Source of the DNA: Rotaria sordida
Lineage: Eukaryota; Rotifera; Eurotatoria; Philodinida; Philodinidae
DNA: 64,000 bases
Assembly (NCBI GenBank): GCA_905250125.1
Contig: CAJNOL010000109.1
Span: 62,001-126,000 of the forward strand
Reading direction: 5' to 3'
Shown here: positions 39,201 through 51,238 of the stretch, in pieces
Position numbering within the stretch: position 1 is the stretch's first letter
Layout of the letters: the number at the start of each line of letters is the position of its first letter
Made by a program: the position numbers and the translations under genes
Notes under the pieces: model-generated
Database searches by the model: none
Told to the model about the DNA's origin: nothing
Seen by the model: the letters and a program-made list of their open reading frames with translations, nothing else

Positions 39201-40845
39201 TTCCAAATAATATTATTCTTGCCGATAAGGTAAATTCAAAATTTTGTTTTTAAATTAATAAATTTATATTTTAGTCATCAACTGAAGTATGGCAAACAAA
39301 ACCATTAGTACTTGTAACAGGTCCAAATATGGGTGGTAAATCAACATTAATGAGACAAACAGCTGTACTTGCTATTTTAGCACATATTGTATGTTTATAC
39401 TTTCTTATAAGAATAAAATCGTAGAGGAGGAGACGAGGGAATCTCTTCTGATTTCAATGATTTTTGCCTGTAAATTCTACATAATATTCTAATAAAAATA
39501 CTAAAAAACTTTGGATTCCTATTGAGATTTTAGTAATCTATCGAATTTTTTTCTCGAGTTTCCAGATTTCGGGAAAACTTCTATTTTCGACTTTTGATCT
39601 AAAACTTTGCGTATATTGAGAACTTAACTAGACTAGCTTTCATAAAAAAATAAAACTCAAAAGTTTTGAATAAAGTTTCATATCTCGAAAAAAATTTCGT
39701 TCAAAAGTTTTGAATTCTTTAATGAAAGCTAGTCTAGTTGAATTCTCTATATGCTCAAAATTCGAAAACTTAAAACCTCCAGAAAATGGATTATATTAAA
39801 AATTTGATAGCTTAGTCAATATGAACCTAAATCGTTTTACGATTTTTATTAAAATACTGTGTAGTATCTATAGGCAAAAAAATCATTGAAATCGGAAGAG
39901 ATCCCTCGCTGTCATCTCTCTAGTAACGGTTCTAGAGAGGAAGCTCAAGTTCTTTTCTTAATGGACTTCCGCCGTTCATCCTCCTAAGTTCTTCGTGTGG
40001 TTACGCCACTAATTATGAATAGAAATTTTATAATAATAAAGAAAAATATAATTTTAGGGAAGTTATGTACCAGCAACATCATGCACAATGAGTGTATGTG
40101 ATCGAATATTTACACGTTTAGGTGCTAGTGATCGAATTATGGCTGGTGAATCAACATTTTTTGTTGAATTAAGTGAAGCATCATCAATTTTACGTCATGC
40201 ATCTCGTCATTCTTTAGTACTTATTGATGAACTTGGTTAGAAAAAAATTGAAATTTTAATTTCATTTTTCTTTTAATATAATTATCTATTTTATATTTAA
40301 GGACGAGGAACATCAACATTTGATGGTACAGCTATTGCTTGTTCGGTTGTTAATGATCTTGCCAATCGTATTAAATGTCGAACATTATTTAGTACACATT
40401 ATCATACATTAGTTGATGATTTTGAAAAACATGAAAATGTTGGTTTAGGACATATGGTATGTTATCAATATGATTTTGATTAATTAATTTTTTTTTATAT
40501 AATTATAGTCATGTATGATTGAAAATGATGAAGAAACATTATCAAAACAAACACTTGTTTTTCTTTATAAATTTGTCGAAGGTTCATGTCCAAAAAGTCA
40601 TGGATTTAATGCAGCTCGTAAATAAATATATTTAACTAAGGATAAAAATATTATATATTAATCATTTTTTTTGTAAAGGTTTGGCTAATATACCTGAATC
40701 AATTGTTGAATTAGCACAAACAAAAGCTTCAGCATTCGAACGATGGGTAACACTTAAACGAATATTATTAACATTAAAAAAAGTAACTGATAATTTTCAA
40801 CAACAAGATATTCTCGAATTCTTATCACAATTAAAACTTAATTAA
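33273..40845 (+). CDS. MSH6: DNA mismatch repair protein MSH6 (MutS-alpha subunit)
   Basis: Partner of MSH2 in recognising base mismatches and short loops (family knowledge). Exons: 33273-33549, 33604-33677, 33743-33800, 33857-34059, 34113-34231, 34555-34586, 34637-34692, 34759-34818, 34884-34905, 34973-35026, 35091-35225, 35286-35428, 35498-35572, 35639-35710, 35765-35966, 36604-36673, 36727-36847, 36896-37164, 37226-37768, 38893-39229, 39275-39388, 40058-40235, 40302-40456, 40509-40617, 40679-40845. Total 3645 nt, 1214 aa. The N-terminus MSNLYSYF resembles the PCNA-interacting motif of MSH6; a disordered acidic/basic region follows, and I see no PWWP domain. The mismatch wedge Phe-Tyr-Glu (VGKFYELY, residues 297-299) is on a 22-nt exon. 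Walker [11 protein letters not shown] is at about 989-998, Walker B LVLIDE ends at about 1070, followed by GRGTSTFDG and the STHYH switch. All catalytic landmarks are intact. Confidence 0.96.
35967..36603 (+). other. MSH6 intron 15 (637 bp)
   Basis: Phase-1 intron. A patch near 36055-36115 (GGACCTAGGG, GGATCCGAAAAT, ATGGGCTT) resembles a decayed version of the GC-rich element at 28511-28745. Otherwise AT-rich. Confidence 0.4.
37769..38892 (+). other. MSH6 intron 19 (1.12 kb)
   Basis: Phase-2 intron between the lever/clamp-encoding exon and the exon leading into the ATPase. It begins with a TA repeat near 37786-37803. A minus-strand open frame at 38565-38804 is not credible. No element recognised. 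Confidence 0.45.
39421..39920. repeat. ~500 bp foldback element in an MSH6 intron
   Basis: Near full-length inverted repeat. The outer arms share (GA)GGAG..GAGGGA and ATCTCTTC(T/C)GATTTCAATG. The inner arms share ACTAGACTAGCTTTCAT exactly as reverse complements, at about 39630 and 39726. The right half also contains CTATAGATACTA (minus strand) and AATCGTAAAACGATTTAGGTT, both matched in the element at 4118-4357, so the two are one family. It lies wholly inside the intron 39389-40057. No ORF. Confidence 0.8.
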
Positions 40846-42550
<1,705 letters not shown>

Positions 42551-42553
42551 TAT

Positions 42554-42559
42554 AATAAA
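42554..42559 (+). terminator. Candidate polyadenylation signal of RAB7
   Basis: AATAAA four bases beyond the RAB7 stop codon; another AATAAA-like motif is near 42624. Placement fits a short 3' UTR, but such motifs are common by chance in DNA this AT-rich. Confidence 0.35.
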
Positions 42560-44902
42560 ACTGAAATATATATGGTCTTCTATTATTATTATTATTATTT
42601 TTTTTTTGTATATAAACAAAAAAGAATAAAAATTCAAGCTACCTCGATATTTCTCCTAATGTGTTTTTTGGAAGAAAAAATAAGAATGTCTTGCGTATTT
42701 CCTCTTATTATATAACGTTGATTTGTTTTTTTTTTTTTTTTGTTCTTGTATGTATTTAACTTTTGCGAGCACATTGGTTTCAAATTTTTCTTTTCTTTTC
42801 TTTTCTTTTTTGTGTAAAACAAATTTAACATCATGCGCAATATCGACTTTATTAAAATAAAGAAACTGATTAGTCTTCTAAAATAGATTTTCGAACTTTT
42901 TTGATTTGTGTATCAATAATTTAGTTGACTAAATGAGTCATTTTTTCATTCCTAGATAAAGGTACACTTAAGTGTTATTTATATTTATTTAATTACACAA
43001 AAAGAAAATGTACTGCTAGTCTGATGACTAAAAGGGCAACATTTTTTTGTTAATATTTGTTATTTTGAAAAAAACAATGCTGAATTAAAAACACGCATAG
43101 TTTATATTCGAAAGATAACATTCTATGAAAAACTCCTACAATTTCTATTTTTATTAATGAAATAAAGAAACTAATAGTTAGTTATAAGATATACAATGTA
43201 AAGTTATCATTGTTTCGCTTTTCAAAGTTCTCGCATATTTTCATATATTTATTTTTGAAGACACAATAATTATGATGAAGAAACAAAAAAAAATTCATTC
43301 AATATAATTAGTAGATAATTGATGAGTATCTATCATGTAATTAAAAATATGATTTAAATATACACAACCTAGTATCACTTGTTGTTCTTCGTTTTTTTAA
43401 AGACATACATACGTAAATTATGTTACTTCGATCCGAAAAATATTTATCAAGAATGAAGGATACTAATGAATACTTTCTATCATTTGTCCTTAAGTGAAAC
43501 TATGCCATGAATACATCGACATGAGCGAGATAATGATTTTTGTACAATGGCATAAAACAAAATGATAATATTGTCTATATGAAAATTTTTTCTTCTCTAG
43601 TAAAAATATGGTACATAGTCTTTTCTTACAATAATTCTTTTGTTTAGTATTGATTCAAATGTAATTTTCGAAATTTTATTATTAAGATCTTCATATTAAA
43701 TTGAATATCATTTCCTTTGATATATCAGTGATTATTAATTAAAAAGAAAAAAAGAAAAAAAGAAGATCTTATATAATTAATGTCATTTGTCAACCATTTA
43801 TAATAATCAATTGTTTAAATAAAGTTAACAAGAAATTTTATTTGTCATGTGAGATTTCTTAATATTTGCGAAAAAGTCAACATTATTAATGCGTATGATT
43901 AATAATAAATAGATTTACAAACTAGAGAATCTTTTTTCTCGAAGATTTTATTTTTTGAAAGAAAATCATTTCCTATGAAAGTGTTTTGCTTTTTTCAATA
44001 TAATTTTTTCACAAACTCAAAATGTCCAATAATTCCATAGATAGAAAAGAACAAACAACACGGTTAGATTAGAAAAACTTTTTTGAAATGTTCCAGTACT
44101 ACTGAGTAGTTCGATTACAAAGATTTACATCAGTAATTCCAGTTAGTTTCTGTCTAAATAAACTAAATTTGTTAAGAGAACTTCATACTATCACACGAAT
44201 TTTGAATCGTTCGAAATTAATTTTTTGATTCAGAACATTCATTCAAATTAGTGCAACTCTTACCAATTGTATCAGCATTGCGATCGAGCATGTTAAGTAT
44301 TTGTGAAGGCACAAGAATCTTCTTTTTTTCATCATTAGCAAATACTTGATCGCTTGTAATAAGATCATTGATAAATTTAGAATGTTAGTTTATAAGTGTT
44401 ACTTGAGATTTCGGCGAGAAGCAATCGACGGAAGTAGAAGAACTAACGGATACAAAATTTTCTAGAATAAAATTGAAATATTTGAAAGAATTTATATTTG
44501 AATACAAAAAAACATTTTAATAGAAATTAATATGATATATCGATATAGAGAAATGTTAATTATTCAACATTCTTACTCTTTTTGTTATATTGCAGAAAAC
44601 TTTAATAGAATATTATATTCATCATTTTTAAATTTTATTAAAATCATCAAAAGCAAAATTTGTTTTTTTTTCTTTTGCACAAAAATTTCAAAAATGACCG
44701 ATCGATCAATTCAAGTTTGTACAGGTCAATTTACCAGAACTGTTCAGTCAATGTATTTACTAAACTCTCTCCAGCTCTTCCAGAATAGAAGACTACTCAG
44801 AAGAAGGATCTCACAAGACGTAATAGAAGGTCATGGATTTTTCAAAATCATTTTCCGAAAATCCAGCAGATATGAGAAGTTTTAGCACCTAAAAACCTTT
44901 TT

Positions 44903-44925
44903 GTGTACTCAAAAAATGAGTACAC
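44903..44925. repeat. Perfect 8-bp-arm hairpin next to a GC-rich patch
   Basis: GTGTACTC and GAGTACAC flank an AAAAAAT loop. It is followed at 44946-44961 by a direct CCGGCCGT doublet. The surrounding 44938-45140 block has much higher GC than its neighbourhood and probably belongs to an inserted repeat. Confidence 0.6.
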
Positions 44926-45377
44926 TCTAGAATCGGTCAGTGTGTCCGGCCGTCCGGCCGTTAACACGATAACTTTCGAAAGGAGAGTCCGATCGCGATG
45001 AAATTTTCTACACAGTTCAGTCTTAACAATATTTCGGTCGAGTTCAAAGATGAGAAGGATTGGCCGAGCTCTTCCTGAGTTATTGCAAAAATACTCATTT
45101 TTCCGTGCACCTTCCCTATGGAAAGATCGACCCATCCCCACTTTCGTAAAAGACTTTTCCTATTATAGTCAACTAAAACCCCAACTATTATATACCATTC
45201 GATAGAGAATTTTACGAGCTACAAAATGGTATATAAAACATAAGGAAACAAGAAAGCCAACTCAGCTATTGCAAAGATAATTAATCGGAATTCGGTTCTG
45301 TTTTTGTCACGCTCTAATTGATCCACAAATAGAGCTCTATCTTTCGATCACAGAGATGATAGTTCGAGGTTTTCTGG

Positions 45378-45557
45378 GGTGGAGAACTCGAATCTGTGCT
45401 CTATTCGCCTCGAAATCTCATTGGTTGAACAGTAACCAATAGAAATCAAGTTATAGGAAAAACGACTTTCTTAGGGTAAACCAAGGTGAAGAGTTCAAAT
45501 CTGAGCTGTATTCATCCCCAAATTCTATTGGTTGAGCAGTAGCCAATAGAAATCAAG
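45378..45557. repeat. Two-copy imperfect tandem repeat, about 107 bp period
   Basis: Copy 1 (45378-45450) and copy 2 (45485-45557) share GGTG(G/A)AGA, AATCTG(T/A)GCT, ATTGGTTGA(A/G)CAGTA and CCAATAGAAATCAAGT. Each copy contains a small inverted repeat (ATTGGTT ... AACCAAT in copy 1, with one change in copy 2). No ORF. Confidence 0.75.
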
Positions 45558-46859
45558 TGTTTATAGATAAAGTTTGCCAGAATAATTTTTATATCCCCAT
45601 ATTCTAGAACGACTCATCTGTCTCATTCACTTTTAGAAGTACACATAACTCTCGGATTTAAATCCGAAGTTTCCGCATTTATTTCTAGTAAAAATCTAGT
45701 TTCACGGTATTTAGTTGCTAATAACGCCTATTTGAATATTAGAAAAATTTTTCAAAAATCCTTGATTTTTCAGGTAGATATTAGCAAAAAAACCTAGCCC
45801 GCAATATAAAGCCATCTTTGAAAGAATGATATGAATTGTTATAATAGAAGGTCATGACTTTTTATCCTGGGGAGAGTGGGATTCTATTAATTATTTCGAA
45901 TCTATTAAGTAGGTTTACTTGACATAAAAGAGGTTTAATTTCATCAAGTTCAATAAAATTAAGAAAGACAGACAACTTAAATTGAAGATTGACTGATGTA
46001 TATGCTTTAATAGCCTGATATTTCCAATGTAGGTAGAACTATTCAGCAATGAAATTCAAAATAAAATTAGTTTATATCCTCAGAAACAATAGACACTATG
46101 TTAATTTAGAATACAGAAATAATTAATGAATAATTGTTCGATTTATATGTCAAAGAGTAGCTGATGAAATTTCTAACTTGAGAGTTTTTTTCATTCCATT
46201 TCTGCAAGAGAAAAAAAAACATTGAGTTAGACTTTATTTCTCATGGAAAGTGTCTTAATTTTAAAAAGAAATTATATGTATTCAATCGAAGAAAAATTTC
46301 TTAATTTTATATATTTAAATATATAACAAAATTTCTGCTTCCCTAAAGTCTTAGAATAGACGATGATTAATCATAAAACTCTATCTTACAATTAAAAGAT
46401 CACAATCAAATTAATTTCATTATCAATTAACTAAAGTGATTTCATTTCGATGTTAGATAATTATTAGATATATAAATTTTAACATCAACTATACTGATGT
46501 CAAATTCATCATCATGTCATTAACCAAGAAAACTCATTCGCATTTTCCCATACCTTGCTATTTCATTTGAAATCTTATAAATACAGTTGATTTGAATTTA
46601 ATTTATGGTCATAGATAGATAAATGAGAAAGAAATGACATGATGGTATACAAAAAGAAAACATGATAATACGATGAACTATATTTAACATTTACATTAGT
46701 TATATCTCTAGGAGATCATTGAAGTTATTTGAAGAATCACTCGAATCACATGTTATTTCCAAGAGCTATATTTAATGAAAAACGACATAAAATCTTCTTG
46801 CGAATTAATTGATTGAATTTTCGTCTGAATAATGATGATGATGATGATAAAGTATAGAC

Positions 46860-47730
46860 AAAAAATGTTAATAAGAATTCAAGATAAATAAATAAAAAAA
46901 ATAACTCATATTGCTAATAACTAATTCAACTGTTAAACGAAGAGATGCTTTTGTATCATTTATTGTTATTGTTCGATAAAGAAGGTAATAAGGGTTAATA
47001 ATGCCCAAAAATAATCCAAAGAAATATTTGATTAAATAACATTTTAGAAAATTGTAAATCTTTTCTTAGCATTCCAGTATACTGTCCAGGTTGAACAACA
47101 TCAACTACTGTTAATAGTCTTGTTTTTCGTTTTGCTTTGTCGAATATTATTTAATGTAAGAAATCCGAAAATCAGCATCATTAATGATGGAAATATTCTA
47201 CTTCCAATCGATACATAGACATTGAAGAAAATATCATAAACACCATTTCTAAATGAGCAACCATTGTTTTGAATTTCATAGAAAACAAGAACTTGAATAT
47301 AAATTAAACATCAAGATAAAAAAATTACCAATGATTAATCGCATAGGAATCTTTGATGAACTCCATTGACGCTAGTAAATATCAGAAGAACTAACAGAAT
47401 AACGATCGATTGATGATGCCAACATAATATAATAACGTGCAGTGGCAACAAGAATATAGAAAAAATAATAGCGAAATTTTCAATACCAAAGAAAAATATT
47501 AACTGATTGCACATTTTAACCCAAGTAAAGTATTCTTGTGAGAAGAGTAAAATTAAAAGTTAAAAATTGAGAAATAGTAGAAGTTAGTAAATATATATCA
47601 CATGGATTCTTACGAAGATTTGATTGATAAAAGATAAAACAATTGATAGTTAATCCAAAATGTCCGATAAGTCAGACAAGACCCATATCATATTTTGAGA
47701 TATTCTAATTGAGAAGAATAACAAACGTAC
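46860..47730 (-). pseudogene. Decayed rhodopsin-type (FMRFamide-receptor-like) GPCR
   Basis: Read on the minus strand, collinear receptor pieces are separated by stops and frameshifts. A TM1/loop/TM2 piece has NPCDIYLLTSTISQF; a TM3 piece has MLASSIDRYSVSSSDIY with the DRY motif, then a stop, followed by RQWSSSKIPMRLIIG; a TM5 piece has CSFRNGVYDIFFN leading to FPSLMMLIFGFLTLNNIRQS; a TM6/TM7 piece runs MLRKDLQFSKMLFNQIFLWI and then PYYLLYRTITINDTKASLRL in another frame. At least two in-frame stops and two or three frame changes rule out a working protein. The order and spacing match an intronless one-exon receptor. Family placement is from memory of invertebrate FMRFamide-like receptors. It ends about 280 bp from the nucleoside hydrolase gene. 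Confidence 0.7.
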
Positions 47731-48013
47731 ATCAATATGTTTCATGATCAGTAATATTGAAATCGGTGATGTTTTGACATTTGCAATGAATATGTTTATA
47801 AAGTCTCAACAAAAATCAAACATGAAACAAGTTGATCTAAAGAATTTTTCGAGTTTTAATTGCTCTGAATAGTGTGCATGTGGGTATATGTTCCTTTATT
47901 CTACTGATTAACTCTCGTACCCACACCCATACTCACACTCTAGTTTTTCTTTCTTCTAAACACATGAATGTCTGCAACATATGTCAATAAAAATTCAAAA
48001 ATAAAATATGTTT

Positions 48014-49042
48014 TTAACTGTAAATAATCGAATCCAATACAGTAATGCCAATTAATTCTGTCGATGTATATGGATCTGATGTTAAAAATGCCATAGACAC
48101 ATTGACTTGTTTTCCTAAAATTGAATCCACTTTTGTAAAACCATCTTGAGTAACAATTAATGGAAGTTCTTGAACGACCATAGTCAAAGCTCGTGGATAA
48201 GTTGCAGCTAAAAATGCTGCTAAAACATCATACATTGTACTTGTACCATTTTCTGGACTAAAAGGTTTCAAAGCAGCACTTCGATTTCCTCCATTATTAT
48301 ACCAAACAGTATAAGAATCAATAACTAATTGAACATATTTATTTTGATTATAAAATAAACGAAATGTTTGCCATTCAGGATTATAAAATTGCATAAAAAT
48401 TGTAGTATCAAGTGGAACTAAACCAAAATATGCCCATGATGTATTAAATACTATTTGAGCTGCTGGAATATCAACAAAAATATTATATTCTTTTGATGGT
48501 TGACTTGAATTTTTATAACCTCGATAGATTGATCCAGCCATAGCAAATAAACGAATATATTTCAATGTTTCTGGTTGTAAATGTTGTAAAACATGTCCTA
48601 ATGATGTTGTTGGTGAAATTTCAATAATATTATAAATATTATCTACATTTGCTTTTTCCATTTCTTTTAATAAAGCTTCTTCACCATTTTCATATACTAT
48701 TCCTCCATCATTTTGAAATTGATTAAGAGTATAATTTTGTGCCCATTCATATTCAAGCATATTATCCGTACCAGTATTTTGACCAATAGCTATTGGTACA
48801 TTGAAACGATCAAATATTGCTAAAGTTTTTGCAACAATTTGACCACGTGCTGTTGTATTATATGTTGAACAAATAATAAGTTTCAAATCGAATATAGATG
48901 GATTTGCTAAAATATAGGTTAATGCCATTTGATCATCATAATCTGAACCAATATCTGTATCTAAGATTGTTAGAATTGGTTTAGTATAAATTTGATTAAT
49001 TGAAATCATAAACCACATTAGAAAAAGTGTTGATATCTTCAT
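48014..49042 (-). CDS. Secreted nucleoside-hydrolase-like protein (IUNH family), intronless
   Basis: 342 aa in one uninterrupted exon, unlike every other intact gene here. A hydrophobic N-terminus (about residues 3-19) looks like a signal peptide, followed directly by the family signature LDTDIGSDYDDQMAL with the calcium-binding Asp residues (D28, D30, D34, D36, D37). Other family segments are a mid-protein LFAMAGS followed by EYNIFVDIPAAQIVF (the NxxxDPxAA-like motif) and, near the C-terminus, MYDVLAAF (270-277). In well-studied nucleoside hydrolases a His commonly precedes that last Asp; here it is Tyr271, so the substrate or activity may differ. Several N-glycosylation sequons fit secretion. 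Family role: cleavage of N-glycosidic bonds of ribonucleosides. Lack of introns suggests retrocopy or horizontal acquisition. Confidence 0.85.
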   Translation of the reverse strand: MKISTLFLMWFMISINQIYTKPILTILDTDIGSDYDDQMALTYILANPSIFDLKLIICSTYNTTARGQIVAKTLAIFDRFNVPIAIGQNTGTDNMLEYEWAQNYTLNQFQNDGGIVYENGEEALLKEMEKANVDNIYNIIEISPTTSLGHVLQHLQPETLKYIRLFAMAGSIYRGYKNSSQPSKEYNIFVDIPAAQIVFNTSWAYFGLVPLDTTIFMQFYNPEWQTFRLFYNQNKYVQLVIDSYTVWYNNGGNRSAALKPFSPENGTSTMYDVLAAFLAATYPRALTMVVQELPLIVTQDGFTKVDSILGKQVNVSMAFLTSDPYTSTELIGITVLDSIIYS

Positions 49043-51238
49043 TTTTGTTTTTTCTTTTTCAAAAAGTAAAAATATTCCTAGTTCTTTTTAACACGAAATG
49101 ATAAAAATGAAAAAGGTAAGTATCTTTTTTTTTTATTATCTTTGTTTATCTCATCCACTCAATATATCTTTATAATAGTATGATTTATATAATTCTAGTC
49201 TTCGTTATGCAAGTTAATAGTATATTAAACAACTGAATCAGTCAAAAAATTGATAAACATTTAATAAAGTTTTTTCAAAATGTATGATAATAAATACATC
49301 AATGAAAACAAGATTCTAATCATTACTGAAAATTATGGATGTACCTCAATCAAGTCACTTTACATTTTCGATGTATAAATATTTTTAGCATGATACATTA
49401 TTGAATATATTTAATAAGGGACTCAAAAATAGTAGTTAGAAAAGCTACATAATTTATTGAATCTGTAGTTAGAGGTAGCACGAGACAGTCGACATCAAAC
49501 AAAGGATTGAAATTGTTTACTAACAGTCTATGATTGAAGGTTGTTACATACCCGACAGTCCTCTTTATTGATTACTCATTAAATACTAACGAAAGACATA
49601 GGCGACACATTATTTTGTAAATATGTGCTAGAATTATGCACTTTAACTACATTATAATGGGAAGTTTTAAATTCTGATTGATGCATTAACTGATAGGTAA
49701 TGATGCATGTCAATTCAATTCGAAGATAATACTCTATTATTTCTCTAGTCAAGATAACAATCTAAATTTTATGTAATTTTTTCTTTTTTCTACTATCGTA
49801 TAAATATTAAATATAATATACATGATATCTTGTGTTCACTTTCATGTATTTCTCAAATGTTCTATTCTTTTGACGCACATAGTTCAGATCATTTTCCCTG
49901 TCCTTCATATACGTGTATATCATTGTTGTTAAGAAAATGAGGATAAATCAATATCAAATATCAATTAACCATTTGTACACTACTGCTCAAAAATATACCT
50001 TCCTGTCAAATCTGAATCCCTATAAAAGCTAGAATGGTATCATAATAGGTAGTGTCCATGATCACTGTGAATCTTGTAATTCGAGACCAGAAAGATTCTT
50101 TAAGTTGATCAACTCCTCATTTTGTTGTCCTGCATTATAGCTATTTCTGGTATAGTTTTTTTTTTTCGAAATTCATCAAGCTATTGATGGACACGAGAGT
50201 TTTGATAAATACATCTGAAATTTTCAGAAGATATTATCTCATAGTTAGCCATTATGTTATGAAAGTCTTCAGAAAGAAACACCTTACTAAACAAAAATAG
50301 CACACTGATGAATGTTATGAACTTGCCAAGACTCTGCGATACTCATTATGCAAACAAATGAGCTCATCTTTTAAGCGATGAATGACCATGAGTTGAGCGA
50401 CAACTTGATGATAAAAGAGCGATAATTATTCATATATAAAATGCACAAAAAAGAAAGAACATAATTTATAGAGTCCGCTTTTCACTATTTCTGCTGCTAA
50501 AGCGAGTAAAGATATTTGTTTATCAATATCTCATTGGAAAATAGTTTTCGAGTTTTCTGAAATAACAGAACTCACCATATTATAATTAGATATCTAGAGA
50601 GTTCTCGATAGGAATTTTATAGAGAATTACGATATATATATATAAGGATAAAATTTGTATAATGTTCTAGAAATATCATGTTTTCAAGTCTGAGTAGGAC
50701 AGCTATTAGACAATGTCACATTTTAACCTGATATAGCAGTTTTAATATAATTCTTATTAATTACAGTCCCAATACTGCGTGCTCTAACGCAGACAACTAG
50801 TTTTTATCATGTCCTCCTGTTTAGTAAGGTGTTTTCTTCTGAAACTTTCAGAACATAATGTCCAACCATGAGAGTATACCTTCGAAAAACCTTAGATGAA
50901 TTTTATCAAACTATTTCTGAATTATTGATCGTTCACTAGCTTAAGCAATTTTGATGCTAGTGATTAACAGAGGTCTATACTATCTGCGAACTACTTGCAG
51001 ATGAATTTTCAAATGTTCAGCTCTCATAGGAACTAAGATTTGATTAGAGGAGACATTTTAATTAGACAAGAATTGTTTGTTCTGGATACATTTTTACTGA
51101 TTGATTCAAAAGCGTTAGTATATCTAGTTTTATTATATATTAAGTATGTTTACAAATGAAACAGTAAGCACAGCAAAAGAGAAAAAAAAATAGGATAAAT
51201 TGCACGCATACTGTTATGCTGTTTTTTTTTCTTTTCTT
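49043..51238. other. Intergenic: nucleoside hydrolase to PRDM1-like gene
   Basis: 2.2 kb. The left part holds the nucleoside hydrolase promoter and is otherwise unremarkable. The right part contains the long-terminal-inverted-repeat element at 50195-50915. No coding region supported. Confidence 0.5.
50195..50915. mobile_element. Non-autonomous DNA-transposon-like element with ~100 bp inverted ends
   Basis: The left arm (about 50195-50297) and the reverse complement of the right arm (about 50817-50915) share AGTTTTGATAAA/AGTTTGATAAAA, CTCATAGTTAGCCATTATGT / CTCATGGTTGGACATTATGT, and a CACCTTACTAAACA stretch. The interior (about 520 bp) is not palindromic and has no ORF, so this is a MITE or internally deleted transposon rather than a full foldback. 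Target-site duplications could not be fixed by eye. Confidence 0.65.

Larger units (their letters stand above)
42560..46859. other. Gene-poor intergenic region downstream of RAB7
   Basis: About 4.3 kb with no gene that I can support. It is AT-rich to about 44680, then contains a less AT-rich, repeat-bearing block (about 44690-45690). That block has the perfect hairpin at 44903-44925, a CCGGCCGT doublet, a 107-bp-period tandem duplication, and a 16-bp perfect palindrome TCGGATTTAAATCCGA near 45654-45669. The phrase AATAGAAGGTCATG occurs at about 44821 and 45844 in direct orientation. The open frames here (44532-44885 plus, 44848-45141 minus) look like translations of repeat DNA. Confidence 0.5.

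Noticed and set aside
44848-45141. 97-codon minus-strand open frame
   Set aside because: It lies within the repeat block, has no recognisable domain, and overlaps an opposite-strand frame of equal quality.
45378-45557. CRISPR array
   Set aside because: Only two diverged copies, unequal inner structure, and a eukaryotic context.
42560-46859. tRNA or other small RNA genes
   Set aside because: I looked for cloverleaf-like arms and A/B-box patterns in the intergenic regions and saw none convincing; a covariance-model scan would be decisive.
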